NCBI GenBank assembly: GCA_934045075.1
Contig: OW203751.1
Location: 8,193,321-8,257,320, forward strand
Direction: 5' to 3'
Origin: Yponomeuta sedellus
Lineage: Eukaryota; Arthropoda; Insecta; Lepidoptera; Yponomeutidae
Length of the DNA stretch: 64,000 bases
In this document: piece by piece, positions 11,325-22,785 of the stretch
Numbering within the stretch: position 1 is the stretch's first letter
How the letters are laid out: each line of letters starts with the position of its first letter
Notes under the pieces: model-generated
Database searches by the model: none
What the model saw: only the letters and a program-made list of their open reading frames with translations
What the model was told of the DNA's origin: nothing
Translations under genes and position numbers: made by a program

Positions 11325-11879
11325 AAAGGAAGGCCAATGAGACGAGATAAAGAATGTAAACAAACGGGCCGTTACTGAGATACATTGCGATAGTGAGCGA
11401 TTATTATCTCTGTCCTTGTAACACGTATGCGGTAATGGCGTCATTTGGTCGACGACAGCGGTCGTTGCGTATTTCGTGGTACAGGAAAACATTCAGTACG
11501 GCAGTTGTCAACATTTGGTGTCATCCACTATTTTGTGAACTATAATAGTTCATACCTGTTAAGATTACGTTCGAAGTGATACGTATTTTTTCCTTTCCGT
11601 ATTTTCTAAGTTTATTGTATTTATTAATCCGTTACTCTTAGTTTTCTTGTTGATTTTTGCTGTTATTGTAATTAGTTGTTAGTTTTAATTATGGAATAAC
11701 AGCCTGGCGGCTCTAAAAAGCCTAGGACTCTGCCGGTGAATCATGTTTGACTAATACAGACGACAGCGATTAGAATAAGGAATCCGAAATTTGTATAACT
11801 ATAATTTGTTTAAATAAAAATGTTTAGAACCCCTGAAACTTTGTTTACATTCTTTATCTCGTCTCATTGGCCTTCCTTT
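11325..11879. mobile_element. MITE with perfect 40-bp terminal inverted repeats
   Basis: AAAGGAAGGCCAATGAGACG and the next 20 bases (11325-11364) are perfectly inverted at 11840-11879. The core has no long ORF. It sits inside an older foldback repeat whose arms are visible on each side, in the first PEX19 intron. Confidence 0.85.
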
Positions 11880-11929
11880 AGCACGGGTTACTCCATTAAA
11901 AAATAAAGTTTAAAGGGAAATTTTAAAAA

Positions 11930-12050
11930 CCTATTTAGAGGCTAATATTCCACCCATGCCGGGACTCGAACCCGCGACCTCTGCCTAACCGTGCACGGTT
12001 ACAGTTAGCCAGAGGTCACGTCCCGGCGTGGGTGGAATTTTAGCCTGGAC
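11930..12050. repeat. tRNA-like foldback repeat
   Basis: CCTATTTAGAGGCTAATATT and CCACCCATGCCGGGACTCG are inverted as CGTCCCGGCGTGGGTGG and AATTTTAGCC around a short loop. Confidence 0.65.
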
Positions 12051-12374
12051 TTCCCACTGCAGGGCACAGGCCTCTCAGAGATCAAAATCACACATTACAT
12101 TATGTAAATTCACGCCTGTATCCTAGATGGATAAGTAGATCAGAATAGGAGAGCTCAGATAGAAAGAAAGCTGTGTGGTATCGGCCTAGAGAATAGCACC
12201 AACCCAAATTCTTCCCGCGGGTTCATAAAAGGCGACTAAGGGACACAAACCGGGGGATGGGTAGTAATTAGTCAAGTTATGTTATACTTTATATAAATTC
12301 ACGCCTATATCCCAGAAGCATTGGCATTATTGTTATTACATCAAGTACTGACGTGTGAGCACCACAGGCACTCA

Positions 12375-12757
12375 GGGCGAGATAAATAGTCGCTTCTAAG
12401 AACGAGTCTTAGCAAAAGCACTTGCTTAAGAATCGATTTGTCTATCATAGACAGTACTTTGGCACTCTCTACGTCGCGAAACTCGGACTAATTCTTAGGG
12501 CGAGATAAATAGTCGCTTCTAAGAACGAGTCTTAGCGAAAGCACTTGATTAGGAATCGATTTGTCTATCATAGACAGTACTTTGGCACTCTCAAGTCGCG
12601 AAACCCGGACTAATGCTTAGCATTGGCCTAAGAACATGCTTAGCTAAGCAAACGTATATTTTAGTAACGCATTGATAATTAGCTAAGTTAGCCTGAAGTA
12701 ATGCTTAGGGAAGCATGAGTACGGACTTGGGCTTTGCAAAGACTATTTATCTCGCCC
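12375..12757. mobile_element. MITE with 17-bp TIR and TCA target duplication
   Basis: GGGCGAGATAAATAGTC at 12375 is inverted at 12741-12757, with TCA on both outer sides. A 3-bp duplication fits PIF/Harbinger-type insertion. Internally, about 120 bp is tandemly duplicated (12375 and 12498 starts). Confidence 0.8.
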
Positions 12758-13134
12758 TCAGGTTTTCTTTAAATGAATTAAATGAGTGGTGGTTAATGAG
12801 TTGCGCCGACTACTCGTATTTCAGTTTCCGTTTCTTCTATTCCGTCAATGGTTGTCTGGTAGAAATTAATTTTAGTAATAAGGCCGCCACTTGTACTGTA
12901 CTGTTATTTTATAAGTCTCTTATGCAATCCCTGGTGTACATGTAATAAAGAATATTCTGTCTTACCTATCTATCTACTCTACTAAAAACAAGCATTGCCC
13001 GAATAATAAACGGCTGTGACTCACGAATGGCGGAGCACTGATTAATATAAACAAAGTCTAAAGGTTGCCAGAACGTTTAATGCAGTATTGCCGTTGAGTT
13101 TATTAGGCCTTGTTTCGTTAGTTAGTAAAGTTTG

Positions 13135-13355
13135 ACCTGAGATTTCCGCACTTAGCCCCATAGTTGGGCCATTGTATGTAGCAAGCGTTGAGGTAGGTAT
13201 GTTAACACTTCAGACACTAGGGTTTCCTCACGATGTTTTCCTTCACAATTAGTGAGTGGCATTGCTACTATAGTTCCAGAAATGGGATTCAAACCCACAA
13301 CTACCGGATTGAGAAGCCGGCCTTCTACCCCACCGTTACCACCACTCCTTTGTTT
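13135..13355 (-). mobile_element. tRNA-derived SINE
   Basis: Contains GTTTCCTCACGATGTTTTCC and a B-box-like segment near 13290. Shared with 5380-5640 and 14815-14995. Confidence 0.6.
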
Positions 13356-13399
13356 CCGTGTTTCTGGCAATAGTTTTTTTAAAGAGTTGTAATAAAATA

Positions 13400-14800
13400 A
13401 ATTTACTTTTTATTGGAAGATAAATTGAGTAGGTACCACACGAGCCATACAAAATTTACTGAAGGGACAGGACGAAGTCCGTACAGAAGAGACAGGGTAC
13501 GCACACGATTCCGATGCAAGCATTGCGTTTTTTCTTCGCCCTCCCCTCCCTGCGTTATTTCTTTCTGTGGCCCTTCTGTGTGCCTCCTGGCTCACCCACC
13601 TAAGGGGCCAATTACACTGAGATTGTAACTTATCCACAATAATAGCCGTCTATTGCTATTGCTACTAAGTGTCTTCTAGTGATACGGTTTATGTTATAAC
13701 TTGGGAACTCCAAATATATTTATGCGCCACCTATGTACTATTTTGTCTCATGTAAAAGCCAAAAATATGATTGATATCTGATAGATAAGCACTAGTCAGT
13801 GGCATGGGGATAGCTGAAAATCAGCGCCCTTTGGAGTCTACCCCAGATGGCATCCAGCTGAGCTATGTCCATTTTTGAGTTTAGTGAATTATTTACGTAA
13901 ACATTTTCTCATCGGTAGTTGTAAAAGCGTATTTGATTTTATGTAATTAATTGTGTGGTTGTGTACGAACCCGAAATAAAATTTCTTTATCTTATCTTAT
14001 TATTATGGATAACTTATGGCCCACCATTATTGGAAAGCTGAGATCCCTACAGGAGCCCAGCAGTAACTTTAGAGTGCTGTTGGGCTTCTGGAAAGAGATA
14101 GGTGGGCTGGAGAGACCTCAGGCTTGCTAGATACAATAGAAATCACAGGTCTCACTAATAATATTATACTACTTATACTTGGACCGTTCCCACTTTTCCC
14201 TGGAAGCATGTTATTTGTTTGACTTTTATTGCACTATATAAATAGATAGATAGTTAAATCATTTACTTTTGCTTAGAGATACACACACAAAGCATCACAT
14301 AAAAAAGTTGATTACATAAAATAGTTTAAGTACAAGTTCAGCTTTATCTTACAAACTAACTCACATGCATCAAGTTCTATGGCCTTTTAGGCCATATGTG
14401 GGTGTGCCACATAAGCTCAAAAAGGCTGTATCTCAGTATAATGGTACCTACTTTAAATAAGTACATATTTTACTGATTTTCAGCTACAGCCAAAGTGTGA
14501 GAACGATATGCTAACAAACGATATAACTATACGCAACATAACATAACCTCATACCCGTATCCCAGAGGGGTAGGCAGAGACCACTACATAAGTAAATAAT
14601 AATATTGGCCTTTTTGCATCTACTTAATGAGATGATTTATACAGCGTCCAGTGGTATCTTCATTCACACTATATGGGTGAAGGGACCACTCCGACGCTGT
14701 AGTGCCTGGGTCATGGTTTTATAGATGGTGTAGGCTTGCCCAGCACCTATACCATCCTGACAGCTTAGTCGGCCTAGCCCACAGGAAAGACTAGTCAATA
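13400..14800. other. No gene seen
   Basis: Unassigned non-coding sequence with possible repeat pieces (13440-13620, a CT-rich segment) and short ORFs without recognisable domains, inside PEX19 intron 1. Confidence 0.4.
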
Positions 14801-14814
14801 TGTGCGGAGCCAAC

Positions 14815-14995
14815 CAAGCCGAAGGTTTCCTCACGATGTTTTCCTTCACCGTTAGCGTGTGGTATTGCGACTGCAAATTCGCAAATGTACGTAACTTTGA
14901 ATAAACAAAGTCATTGGTACATGCCCGCACTCGGGATCGAACCTGGGGCTCTCGCTTGCCAGTCTATGGTTCTACCCACTGAGCTACCACCGCTG
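14815..14995 (-). mobile_element. tRNA-derived SINE
   Basis: GTTTCCTCACGATGTTTTCC, then GGGATCGAACCTGGGGC and GAGCTACCACCGCTG. Reverse-strand tRNA-like block. Confidence 0.6.
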
Positions 14996-15084
14996 TTTAA
15001 TAACATAAGTATTATTATAAGTATTTGCCTTCTTTTCCTAATTATGTCATTAGTTGCACCAACTACCCGTCTTTCAGTTCTTTT

Positions 15085-15220
15085 GTGTTTTCCATCAAGG
15101 GTTGTCTGGAAGAAATTACTTTTAGTAATAAGACCGCCAATTGTACCTTAATCTGTATCTTCTTATTTTCTAAATTGTAATTCCTGGTGTGCAATAAAGT
15201 ATATTCATTTCATTTCATTT
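15085..15220 (+). mobile_element. LINE/SINE 3' tail family
   Basis: GGTTGTCTGGAAGAAATTAC, GCCAATTGTAC and GTGCAATAAAGTATATTC. The same tail occurs at 12840-12960, 17280-17400 and 63450-63550 (plus) and at 29600-29715, 36490-36600 and 58985-59100 (minus). Confidence 0.6.
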
Positions 15221-15621
15221 CATAAGTATACTGTTTGTATTACCTTTGGACTTAGTCAAAGGTAAAAAAAAATAAATACATAACAAAAGAAACAATAAAA
15301 CATAATTTAGCCTGTGGTGAGTCTAAATTGCCACAAAAGGCAGCTGACTCAGCGTTGCGCTGAGGGAGTAGGCCCTCAGAATATTGAGGACTTAAGGTGG
15401 AAATCGGCATATACCTAATAATAAACTAAACAAAGTATTCAAAGGAAAAACCAAAAACTGACGTAACAAATTATGGTATTAGCATATCAAACGTTGAGAT
15501 GGCCAAGGATATTAAATGAACATGCCAGCTCAGTGCTAAACGCGCTTTTTAAATATTAATATAGCGACTTTGGAGGTTATATTGTGTAATAAAATGACCC
15601 TGAAAAAATAAACACACTTAC

Positions 15622-15688
15622 TGTCAAGTAAATCGTCTAGTTCTGGGTCCATTTCCTTCTTGTTCGTGTCATTTTTCTCGTCAGACAT
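15622..15688 (-). CDS. PEX19: PEX19 coding exon 1 (start codon)
   Basis: The ATG is at 15688-15686 on the minus strand. The exon encodes MSDEKNDTNKK followed by EMDPELDDLLD and one extra base, and ends at a gtaagt donor (complement at 15616-15621). ELDDLLDSAL is the conserved N-terminal PEX3-binding motif of PEX19; its Ser codon is completed by the next exon at 11247. The start fits insect PEX19 proteins, which also begin with a short charged MSD-type leader. Sequence upstream (15689 to about 15840) is a plausible 5' UTR. No further start is needed. Confidence 0.85.
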
Positions 15689-16463
15689 ATTAAATTTCCT
15701 TCAAAGAAAGTAAGTCGTAAGAAAATGATGAAATTTTGGCAATCTTTTTCTTCCTTTTTGACAGCTGATATTTTTCTTGACGGAAAATTGAGCGAATGAT
15801 TCGGATTGAGTGAGCGAACGAAACGAACGAATGCCGGTTGGGAGGCCGTTCGGAAACCGAAAATCACGTGACTCGAGAACAAAAGACTGGCCGGCTGGCC
15901 GCGAAGGAAAGACTCGAAATCTAAAATATAAAAAAAAGTCTGCAACGCTACTGACGTTTTCAAAATCTATGCAGTTTTTTCAGAAAATGTGGCATTGTTT
16001 TCGTTAGAAAATTATCGTGCAAATACAAAAAAATTGGTAAAATTCTTCAATGCGAGGTAAATAGGTTGTCTTCTGTAGTAAGTATCGAAGTAGGCAATTT
16101 CTGTTACAATTAGATACCTATGGCTTTGATAAGCGCCTGTAAAATAAAATTAGCAACGTTTTTCACCAAACAAACAACTTACTACGCACGGCCCGCAGCA
16201 GGAGGTAGTCTTAGTGATGTGGAGTAGGTACCTAAACAAAAGCTAGTCCTCAAGGTATAGCTTGAGCGAGTCAACATCGTTGCGTCGATCCGTTGACAAC
16301 GGAGCACCTAGGTACCTACTGAAATATATGAAAAGCGTTCCTATGATCTGATCGCGCGATCCGTTGTATAGGTGAAAAATTGTGTCTGGGTCTGTTCAAT
16401 CCCTAAATTCTTCTTTAACCTGTAGCCACCCACTGAGTGTAGGTCCTTTCTAATCGATTGATA

Positions 16464-16830
16464 TCAACCCTTGTATGTCCCCACTTCTGGGGCACTGATC
16501 TCTTCCTGCATCGCAGGAAGGTTATACTCCACCACGGGTGCCGGATGGAGTGTGCCTAGGTGCGTGGAGGATTGTAAGACACTGGCGGGCTTTACTGTCA
16601 AAAGTTATCAAGTCGCCCATAAGGCCTCAGACATGGCTTAACGACTGTCATCACATGACATCAACGGCTTGACGTGCCTTGCGAAGCGCGGAAGCGCGCG
16701 GAAAACTACGACTAGCGGTAGGTAGTGACGAGGTGGTCACCCGTCCTGCACGTGACTGCGCCTGTTGTTGCTTAACTCATCAAGTGATTGATTCCAATAA
16801 CTCGGTTTGACTGGGCCACGAGCGTTTTTA
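16464..16830 (+). mobile_element. 5S rRNA-derived SINE
   Basis: Nearly complete but diverged copy, starting GATATCAACCCTTGTATG and ending GGGCCACGAGCG, in the intergenic region. Confidence 0.75.
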
Positions 16831-16997
16831 ATGCACGTTATTAATTTCGGCCTATCCAGTCATTTACAGCCACTTTGACCAGGTCATTAGTCCATCTGAT
16901 TGGTGACCTGCCCACACCCTTCACCCTCACTCGTCTCTGGGTCTCCAGACTAGCACTTTTACACCCCATCTTTTGTCTCGTCTACGGCATACCTACG

Positions 16998-17250
16998 TCG
17001 TCAGGCTATACTAGTCCACTGCTGGACATAGCCCTCCCCGAATGAGCGCCACGTTGTGCTATCATAGGGGGTAATGCCCATAATCCCTACGCTGGGCACG
17101 CGGGTTGGGGATCGCAGTTCGGTGGAATTGTACCTACTGCAGGGGGCGCTGCTGCCCACCCCCCGGTTTGTGTCCCTTAGTCGCCTTTTACGACACCCGC
17201 GGAAAGAATTGGGTTGGTGCTATTCTCTAGGCCGACACCACACGGCATAC
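16998..17250 (-). mobile_element. Dispersed LINE-type repeat
   Basis: CGTCAGGCTATACTAGTCC to GGCCGACACCACACGGC; same family as 5155-5350 and 62985-63405. No intact ORF. Confidence 0.6.
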
Positions 17251-18532
17251 CTACAGGGGTGAAAAATTAATTAAATTTAATTGTCTGGTTGTCTGGAAGA
17301 AATTGCTCTAAGCAATAATGCCGCCAATTGTACTGTATATTTGTAATTATTTTACGTTTGTTTTTTCCTGGTGTACGATAAAAAATATTCTTATCTTATT
17401 TTAATTTCATTCATTTTCACGTAGATAGATAGGTAGATAAAAGATTTATTTCCATAAGACACACACATGTATAAATATCATCACATATTACATCACAAAG
17501 TAACAGAGTAGACATAGACAAAACGTAAACATACAGAATAATGATACAAACATAACTCAACCATTTGTGCGGTACGGTAAGTACCTATTGGTGAGATAGG
17601 GACGAAAGCTGAAAACGTTTCAACGTGTGTGTGGCAAACGTGGCATGTGGTACTTAATAGACCCGGATCCTCCTACATTAATTAAAGTATGTATTAGCGA
17701 AGGGCGCGTTAAAAAGCTCCAACTATCGAATTTCAATGAAACGAAAGAAACAAATCATTGCAAGTGACCAAAATGGTCTCTGTCTACCCCTCTGGGATTC
17801 AAACGTGAGTTTATGAAATGTGCCTAATTAGGGGTACCTAGTCTACAAACCCGGACTTGGCCCCAGTGGTGGAGTATGGCCCACTGCGGACCCACCATAC
17901 CACTAGCCCTACTCCTGGTGGTAGGGTGGGTCCCAAACCATACAACCATCATGCCATCAGGAACTTCAATTCCATGATAAGACTTACATTATTAAAACAA
18001 ATAGCTAATAATAGTTGCCAAAAAAAATAATCATAGATAAATAATCATACCAGTACTTTGTCACATCAATATGGTGGTATGGTTTTAGGCCCACCCTACC
18101 ACCAGGGGTAGGGCTAGTGGTGTGGTGGGTACGCAACGGTATGGCCACGGCCAAACCTTCCTCCGATGCAGGAATAGACCTGTGCCCCAGCAGCGGGGAC
18201 ATACAAGGATTTATATGGGGGTACCTAATGTGATCTAAATACTAAGAAACTCCTTAACACTCTAAAACCCTCCTCAACTTGGAGTTTAATCCCGGCGGAG
18301 ACTGAAAAACAGCATTAATGCTGAGGCTCCGACCATTTCAAAAGTGTGAACTAAATTTGTATTCGTATCATAAGCACATTATTTTAACTTTTGAATAAAG
18401 TTCTTTTTATTTATATAATAATCTGTGGTCATGTCTCTACCACAAACTATTTAAACTGACTTGGAGGAATGTCTCAAGTTTCAAGGAATCGCGCTTTATA
18501 AATAGGTAATACTTACTTTTATTTTCTTTCAG

Positions 18533-18611
18533 AATCGTGAAAACATCGACACAAATCGTAAAAATCGTTCTAATTCAGACTAGAAAAAGCAACAATGGCA
18601 GATAAGAAAAA
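18533..18611 (+). CDS. Unnamed gene exon 1: 5' UTR and start codon
   Basis: The start ATG is at 18595 in the context aacaATGG, and encodes MADKK with two extra bases before a strong gtaagt donor at 18612. A good acceptor (ttttctttcag) ends at 18532, so 18533-18594 is probably 5' UTR of an internal first-coding exon, with an unseen noncoding exon upstream. Only 17 coding bases are present; support comes from the phase-2 join to 20315. Confidence 0.65.
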
Positions 18612-18817
18612 GTAAGTTAAACTTTACCCGATTTAATTATTCCTATTTACGTCACAATGTATGGCACAGTTCTACTCTCAGAGAGAGACTATGGCCTCGG
18701 GGAGAAAACTGCGAGACTCTATTTCTGAGCTATTTAATATATTGGTGAATAGTTTATTATATTTATAAACTACGGAACCTTCGGTGGACAAATCCTACTC
18801 GCACTTTCTTCTTTTTC

Positions 18818-19110
18818 TTCTTCTTCAGGCTATATTAGTCCACTGCTGGACATAGCCCTCCCCTAATGAGCACCATAGCGCCCTGTCTTCAGCTTGCCGC
18901 ATCCAGCATCTGCCGGCAGTTTTTCGCAGATCGTCATCCCACCTGGTCGGAGGGCGTCCTATACGTTTGCCGAGTCGCGGTCTCCACTCAAGAACACGCT
19001 AACTCCAACGGTTGTCGGTTCTTCGCGAGTTATGGCCAGCCCACAGCCACTTCAGCTCGTTTATTCTCTGAGCTATGTCGATAACTTTGGTTCTCTGTCG
19101 CCATGTTTTA
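18818..19110 (-). pseudogene. LINE ORF2 C-terminal fragment (minus)
   Basis: Same family as 2955-3330. Plus-strand ORFs here are shadows. Intron 1 of the unnamed gene. Confidence 0.7.
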
Positions 19111-19255
19111 ACGAGTTAGTGTACTACATGAAATTCCCGATTCAAGGCCGGTGGGCACGCGTTGTATGTAAGAGCACACTGTTGAAGTAGAATAGCAATA
19201 ATTGAACCTTCGCAGTGTATTTTTTTTATGATTAACATTTTTTATTATATTTCGT

Positions 19256-19618
19256 TATCAACCCTTGTATGCCCCCACTGCTGGGGCACGGGTCTCTTCC
19301 TGCATCGCAGGAAGGTTAGGCCATACTCCACCACGGGGGCCAAGTCCGGGTTGGTGGAGGATTGTAAGACAGTGGCGGGCCTTACTGTCAGTAGTTACCA
19401 AGCCGCCCATTAGGCCTCTGACATGGCTTAACGACTGCCATTAATGGCAGCCGGCACCAACGGCTTAACGTGCCTTGCGAAGCATGGAAGCGCTCGGAAA
19501 AATGCCACTATAGCGGTAGTCACGGGACGCTCACCCATCCCGTACCTGACCGCGCCTGTCATTGCTTAACCAAGTGATTGATTCCAATCACTCGGTTCGC
19601 CTAGGCCACGAGCGCTTC
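19256..19618 (+). mobile_element. 5S rRNA-derived SINE
   Basis: Nearly complete copy in intron 1 of the unnamed gene, head at the right end (GGCCACGAGCGCTTC at 19604-19618). Confidence 0.8.
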
Positions 19619-20073
19619 TTAATATATTGAAGTGTATGAATTAACAATATTTTTATGAATTTATGTATTTTTTATTGACATGATTGTGAATATTATTTAA
19701 ATTTGTATTTGTGCGATTTTATTGTTTTAAATTTATATTCAACTTGTAAAGTAAAGTAAAAATGTATTTATTGCGACCAACAGTAGAAGAATAAGAATAA
19801 AAGGAGAAATTACAAATAATGACGTGTGAAGTCATTGTTGTTGTTGTGACCGTTGGCGGCAAAAGGTGTGTGCTCAGCGTGGGCCGCCAGAGACAACAAT
19901 GACAAAGACGGCGCTGTTTTTCAGCACTCACCAACTTAAAAACAAACTAAAACTAGATCCTAATCCTAAATACAAATAAAGAAATGAGACATAATTTTGT
20001 TGTCCAGTGTTTCAAAATAACACACTGCATTTTCAGCAGTAATCTGAATGATTTTATGCTAGTGTGAGAGTCG

Positions 20074-20120
20074 GTGTATGTGTATGTGTGTGTGTGTGTT
20101 TGTGTGTGTGTATATGGTTC
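20074..20120. repeat. (TG)n microsatellite
   Basis: Alternating TG with a few interruptions. Others at 34706-34785 and 36380-36470. Confidence 0.9.
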
Positions 20121-20314
20121 TAACAATTGGGAGATTTATGTATGTACGTTATATGTACGATGTAGTGATGGATGGACCCAAAATATTGTAACTATTTATA
20201 ATTTAATTCATAAAATATGTTTTAAGTGCTTCACTATCGCAATAGGCCACCCTGTAATGATAGTTGTAAGTGTTTTTGTAATAAATAAAATAAAAACAGT
20301 AAATATTCCCACAG

Positions 20315-20444
20315 AGCCGGGGGTGATGCGCCAGCGAAAGATGCCAAAGAGAAGAAAGAGAAGAAAGACAAGAAAGGAGACACAAAAGAGAGAAAGGGTG
20401 ATAAAAAGGACAAAAGCCCTGAAAAGGGGAAGAAGGACAGAAAG
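20315..20444 (+). CDS. Unnamed gene exon 2: Lys/Glu/Asp-rich segment
   Basis: Acceptor ttcccacag; one base completes the Lys codon from exon 1, followed by 43 codons in the frame AGGDAPAKDAKEKKEKKDKK and onward. The segment is nearly all Lys, Asp and Glu and is predicted to be disordered. The donor is gtgaaa, which is weak. A longer ORF in another frame over the same bases reads Arg/Lys only and does not fit the phases. Exon 3 continues the same KKDKKKG-type composition. Confidence 0.65.
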
Positions 20445-20774
20445 GTGAAAAAGATTCTTTATTTAGGGAAGGATTATTGATAAGGTAAAACAAAAATTTT
20501 CCCTTAATTCCCGACCAATCAGTCTACAAGTGACCACGGTAACGTTGCAGCGACGTGTCAAAATTTTCTGGTGATAATTTTGGATATACCGGCTGGTGAT
20601 TTTAATTTTTTTGTTGAACAATTTGAGACTTTTGCTGCTCAATTTTAATTTTCTGTTGATCAATCCGGAATTTTTCTGCTGACTAATTTTAAATTTTCTG
20701 GTAGCTTTCTGCAAATTATTTGAATTTTCTGGTGGTCAATTTGGAGTATTCAGCTGATCTTTCTCTCTCGATCG

Positions 20775-21015
20775 ATATCGATATCAACCCTTGTATGTCC
20801 CCACTGCTGGGGCACGGGTCTCTCCCTGCATCGCAGGTAGGTAGGCTATACTCCACCACGGGGGCCAAGACCAGGTTGGTGGAGGATTGTAAGACAGTGG
20901 CGAGCCTTACTATCAAAAGTTATCAAGCCGCCCATAAGGCCTCTGACATGGCTTAACGACTGCCATTACATGACAGCCGGCACCAACTGCTTAACGTGCC
21001 TTGCGAAGCGCGGAA
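20775..21015 (+). mobile_element. 5S rRNA-derived SINE, truncated
   Basis: Tail and body only, preceded by a CGATCGATATCGATATC run. The 5S head is missing. Confidence 0.7.
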
Positions 21016-21557
21016 GCGATCTTCCTCTCTATTTTCTGTTAATTCATTTGGAATTTTCACTTTTATGCTTATCAATTTAAATTTTCTGCTGGACTTTCTA
21101 TTCTAATTTTCTATTTGGAGTCGCGGGTTCGAACCCTGGCTTGTTCCAATGACTTCGAATTTGTAGCAGAACTACCACTTACTAACCGTGAAGGAAAACA
21201 TTGAGAGTAAACCTTAGACCATAAGGTTTACTCTAAATGTTTACTCTCATAAATAGAAAAAAAAATAAATAAGGTATTCACATATTATTAGTGCTTGAAA
21301 TTGCAAATCCGCGGTGGGCACGCGTGGCGCTTAAGCCCTCTCTCCGAGAAAAGGCCCAGGCTACGTAATGAGATGATTTATACAGCGTCCAGTGGCATGA
21401 TGACATCTTCACTCACACTTGATGGGTGAAGGGGCCACTCGAATGCTGCAGTGTCTGGGACATGGTTTTAGATGGTGTTGGCTTGTTGTGGTCTAGGGCA
21501 GGGGTGTCCAACACAATTTTGCAGAGGGCCAGGTTTAATATGTTTGCAATCGTAGCG

Positions 21558-21923
21558 GAAGCGCTCGTGGCCTAGGCGAACCGAGTGATTGGAATCAATC
21601 ACTTGGTTAAGCAACAACAGGCGTGGTCAGGTACGGGATGGGTGAGAGTCCCGTGACTACCGCTAGTGGCATTTTTCCGAGCGCTTCCGTGCTTCACAAG
21701 GCACGTAAAGCCGTTGGTGCCAGCTGTCATATAATAGCAGTCGTTAAGCCATGTCAGAGGCCTTATGGGCGGCTTGATAACTTCTGACAGTAAGGCCCGC
21801 CACTGTCTTACAATCCTCCACCAACCCGGACTTGGCCCCCGTGGTGGAGTATGGCCTAACCTTCCTGCGATGCAGGAAGATACCCGTGCCCCAGCAGTGG
21901 GGACATACAAGGGTTGATAACGA
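21558..21923 (-). mobile_element. 5S rRNA-derived SINE, full length with target duplication
   Basis: A 366-bp retroposon whose head shares with insect 5S rRNA the order GTTAAGCAACA...GGCGCGGT...GATGGGTGACCG, i.e. the internal control region. Flanked by a 10-bp duplication AATCGTAGCG (21548-21557 and 21924-21933). Its tail ends CATACAAGGGTTGATAACGA. It lies in the hAT element. Confidence 0.85.
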
Positions 21924-22064
21924 AATCGTAGCGGGCCAAAATAAAATTCATAGGTAAAAATGTAACGGTATTTTTCATATGCCTAATTATTTATTAATTC
22001 ACTTATAATGCTAATTATTTCACTTATAAGTATAATGAATAGTGTTTAAAATAAAGATTATTAA

Positions 22065-22363
22065 TGTTGGAGCATTGTGGAATAGACCATTGTCGATCTA
22101 GGCGCCATCTATCAGCATCGCAATGAACCACCAATTTTATCACGGCATCGTCGACCAATAGATATCCGCATAAGTGACGTGATCTCGCGTGTGATTGGCT
22201 CCATTTTGTTCCCAAACCCTCTCTCCTCGAATTTTGTGACACGTATTACAATCGCAATATTTTTCATCCCGCAAGTGGTCGTATTATTTTTAAAACCCAG
22301 AAAATTCAAAGTCTAGGTAGAAAAACTAAACCCCTAAGTAGCAAGGGCACACAAACCGCTCCA
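22065..22363 (+). repeat. 5' LTR of BEL element 1
   Basis: 299 bp, TG...CA, identical by eye to 28139-28437. Preceded by target duplication ATTAA (22060-22064). Confidence 0.95.
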
Positions 22364-22365
22364 TG

Positions 22366-22386
22366 TGGACCTCCGCACCCGGATTC
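22366..22386 (+). promoter_or_regulatory. Primer-binding site of BEL element 1
   Basis: Two bases after the LTR the sequence starts TGGACCTCCGCACCCGG. Its complement has the shape of a tRNA 3' end (T-arm, acceptor strand, discriminator, CCA) over 21 bases. The tRNA identity is not assigned. Confidence 0.7.
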
Positions 22387-22785
22387 TACAAATAGTTCCC
22401 GCAATTCAGCGACCTTTGGATCACGGACCACGCTATCTGTCCGTACCTACCTACTTGGAGCTTCTGGAAACGCAATACCTTGGGATAATACGATACCTGG
22501 AGACCCGTGAAGAGGAAACTACGCTTTATCGTTGAGGACCAGGACTGGTGGAAGACGCGAAGTCGAGCATCTATTGACTTTCGGTAGGATCAACCATCCA
22601 TTCCTTTCCCAACCCTCTCCTCTTCTCTTGTCTAATACCGTGCTTATGAACGTGGTTTCAGTAAATACGCGCAACTGGATTTCTGTGTAACCGGCCTACA
22701 AGTCGCATGGTGCCGTCGCTAGTACCTGCCACCCTCGTAGCCTGCTGCTTGCACGTGAGTACTCCACTTCTTACTTGCCACCAAA

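Larger units (their letters stand above)
2001..15688 (-). other. PEX19: PEX19 gene, 5' part (five coding exons, C-terminus outside)
   Basis: PEX19 is the cytosolic chaperone and import receptor that binds peroxisomal membrane proteins and docks on PEX3. Five minus-strand exons join with matching phases: 15622-15688 (ends phase 1), 11083-11247 (2-nt start, phase 1 end), 9156-9206 (2-nt start, phase 1 end), 3793-3878 (2-nt start, phase 0 end) and 2001-2122 (phase 0). The translation has the family hallmarks: an acidic N-terminal ELDDLLDSAL (the PEX3-binding segment), a WSEEFIKEAAAQFE helix corresponding to the human QATAEFEKAM region, FSKMAEAA corresponding to human FQKLSEAA, and QNL...DQDLANMF. 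The C-terminal cargo-binding domain and CaaX box are not in the window. Introns hold SINEs, MITEs and LINE pieces. The gene is head to head with the plus-strand gene starting at 18533. Identification is from recognised motifs, without a database search. Confidence 0.88.
15689..18532. promoter_or_regulatory. Shared intergenic region between PEX19 (-) and the unnamed gene (+)
   Basis: The two start codons face away from each other across about 2.9 kb, so 15689 to about 16200, which is free of recognised repeats, is the likely PEX19 promoter and may also drive the plus-strand gene. No clear TATA box was identified. The right part (16464-17400) is filled with a 5S-type SINE and other repeats. Confidence 0.35.

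Noticed and set aside
20074..20448. Longer plus-strand ORF over exon 2 of the unnamed gene (Arg/Lys-rich frame)
   Set aside because: Its frame does not match the splice phases of exons 1 and 3; the alternative frame (Lys/Glu/Asp-rich) does.
21599..21910. ORFs of about 100 codons repeated here and at 58503-58814
   Set aside because: They are the 5S-derived SINE read through; no protein-coding role.
22024..22309. Minus-strand ORFs repeated at 28071-28383
   Set aside because: They lie in the two LTRs of BEL element 1 and simply mirror each other.
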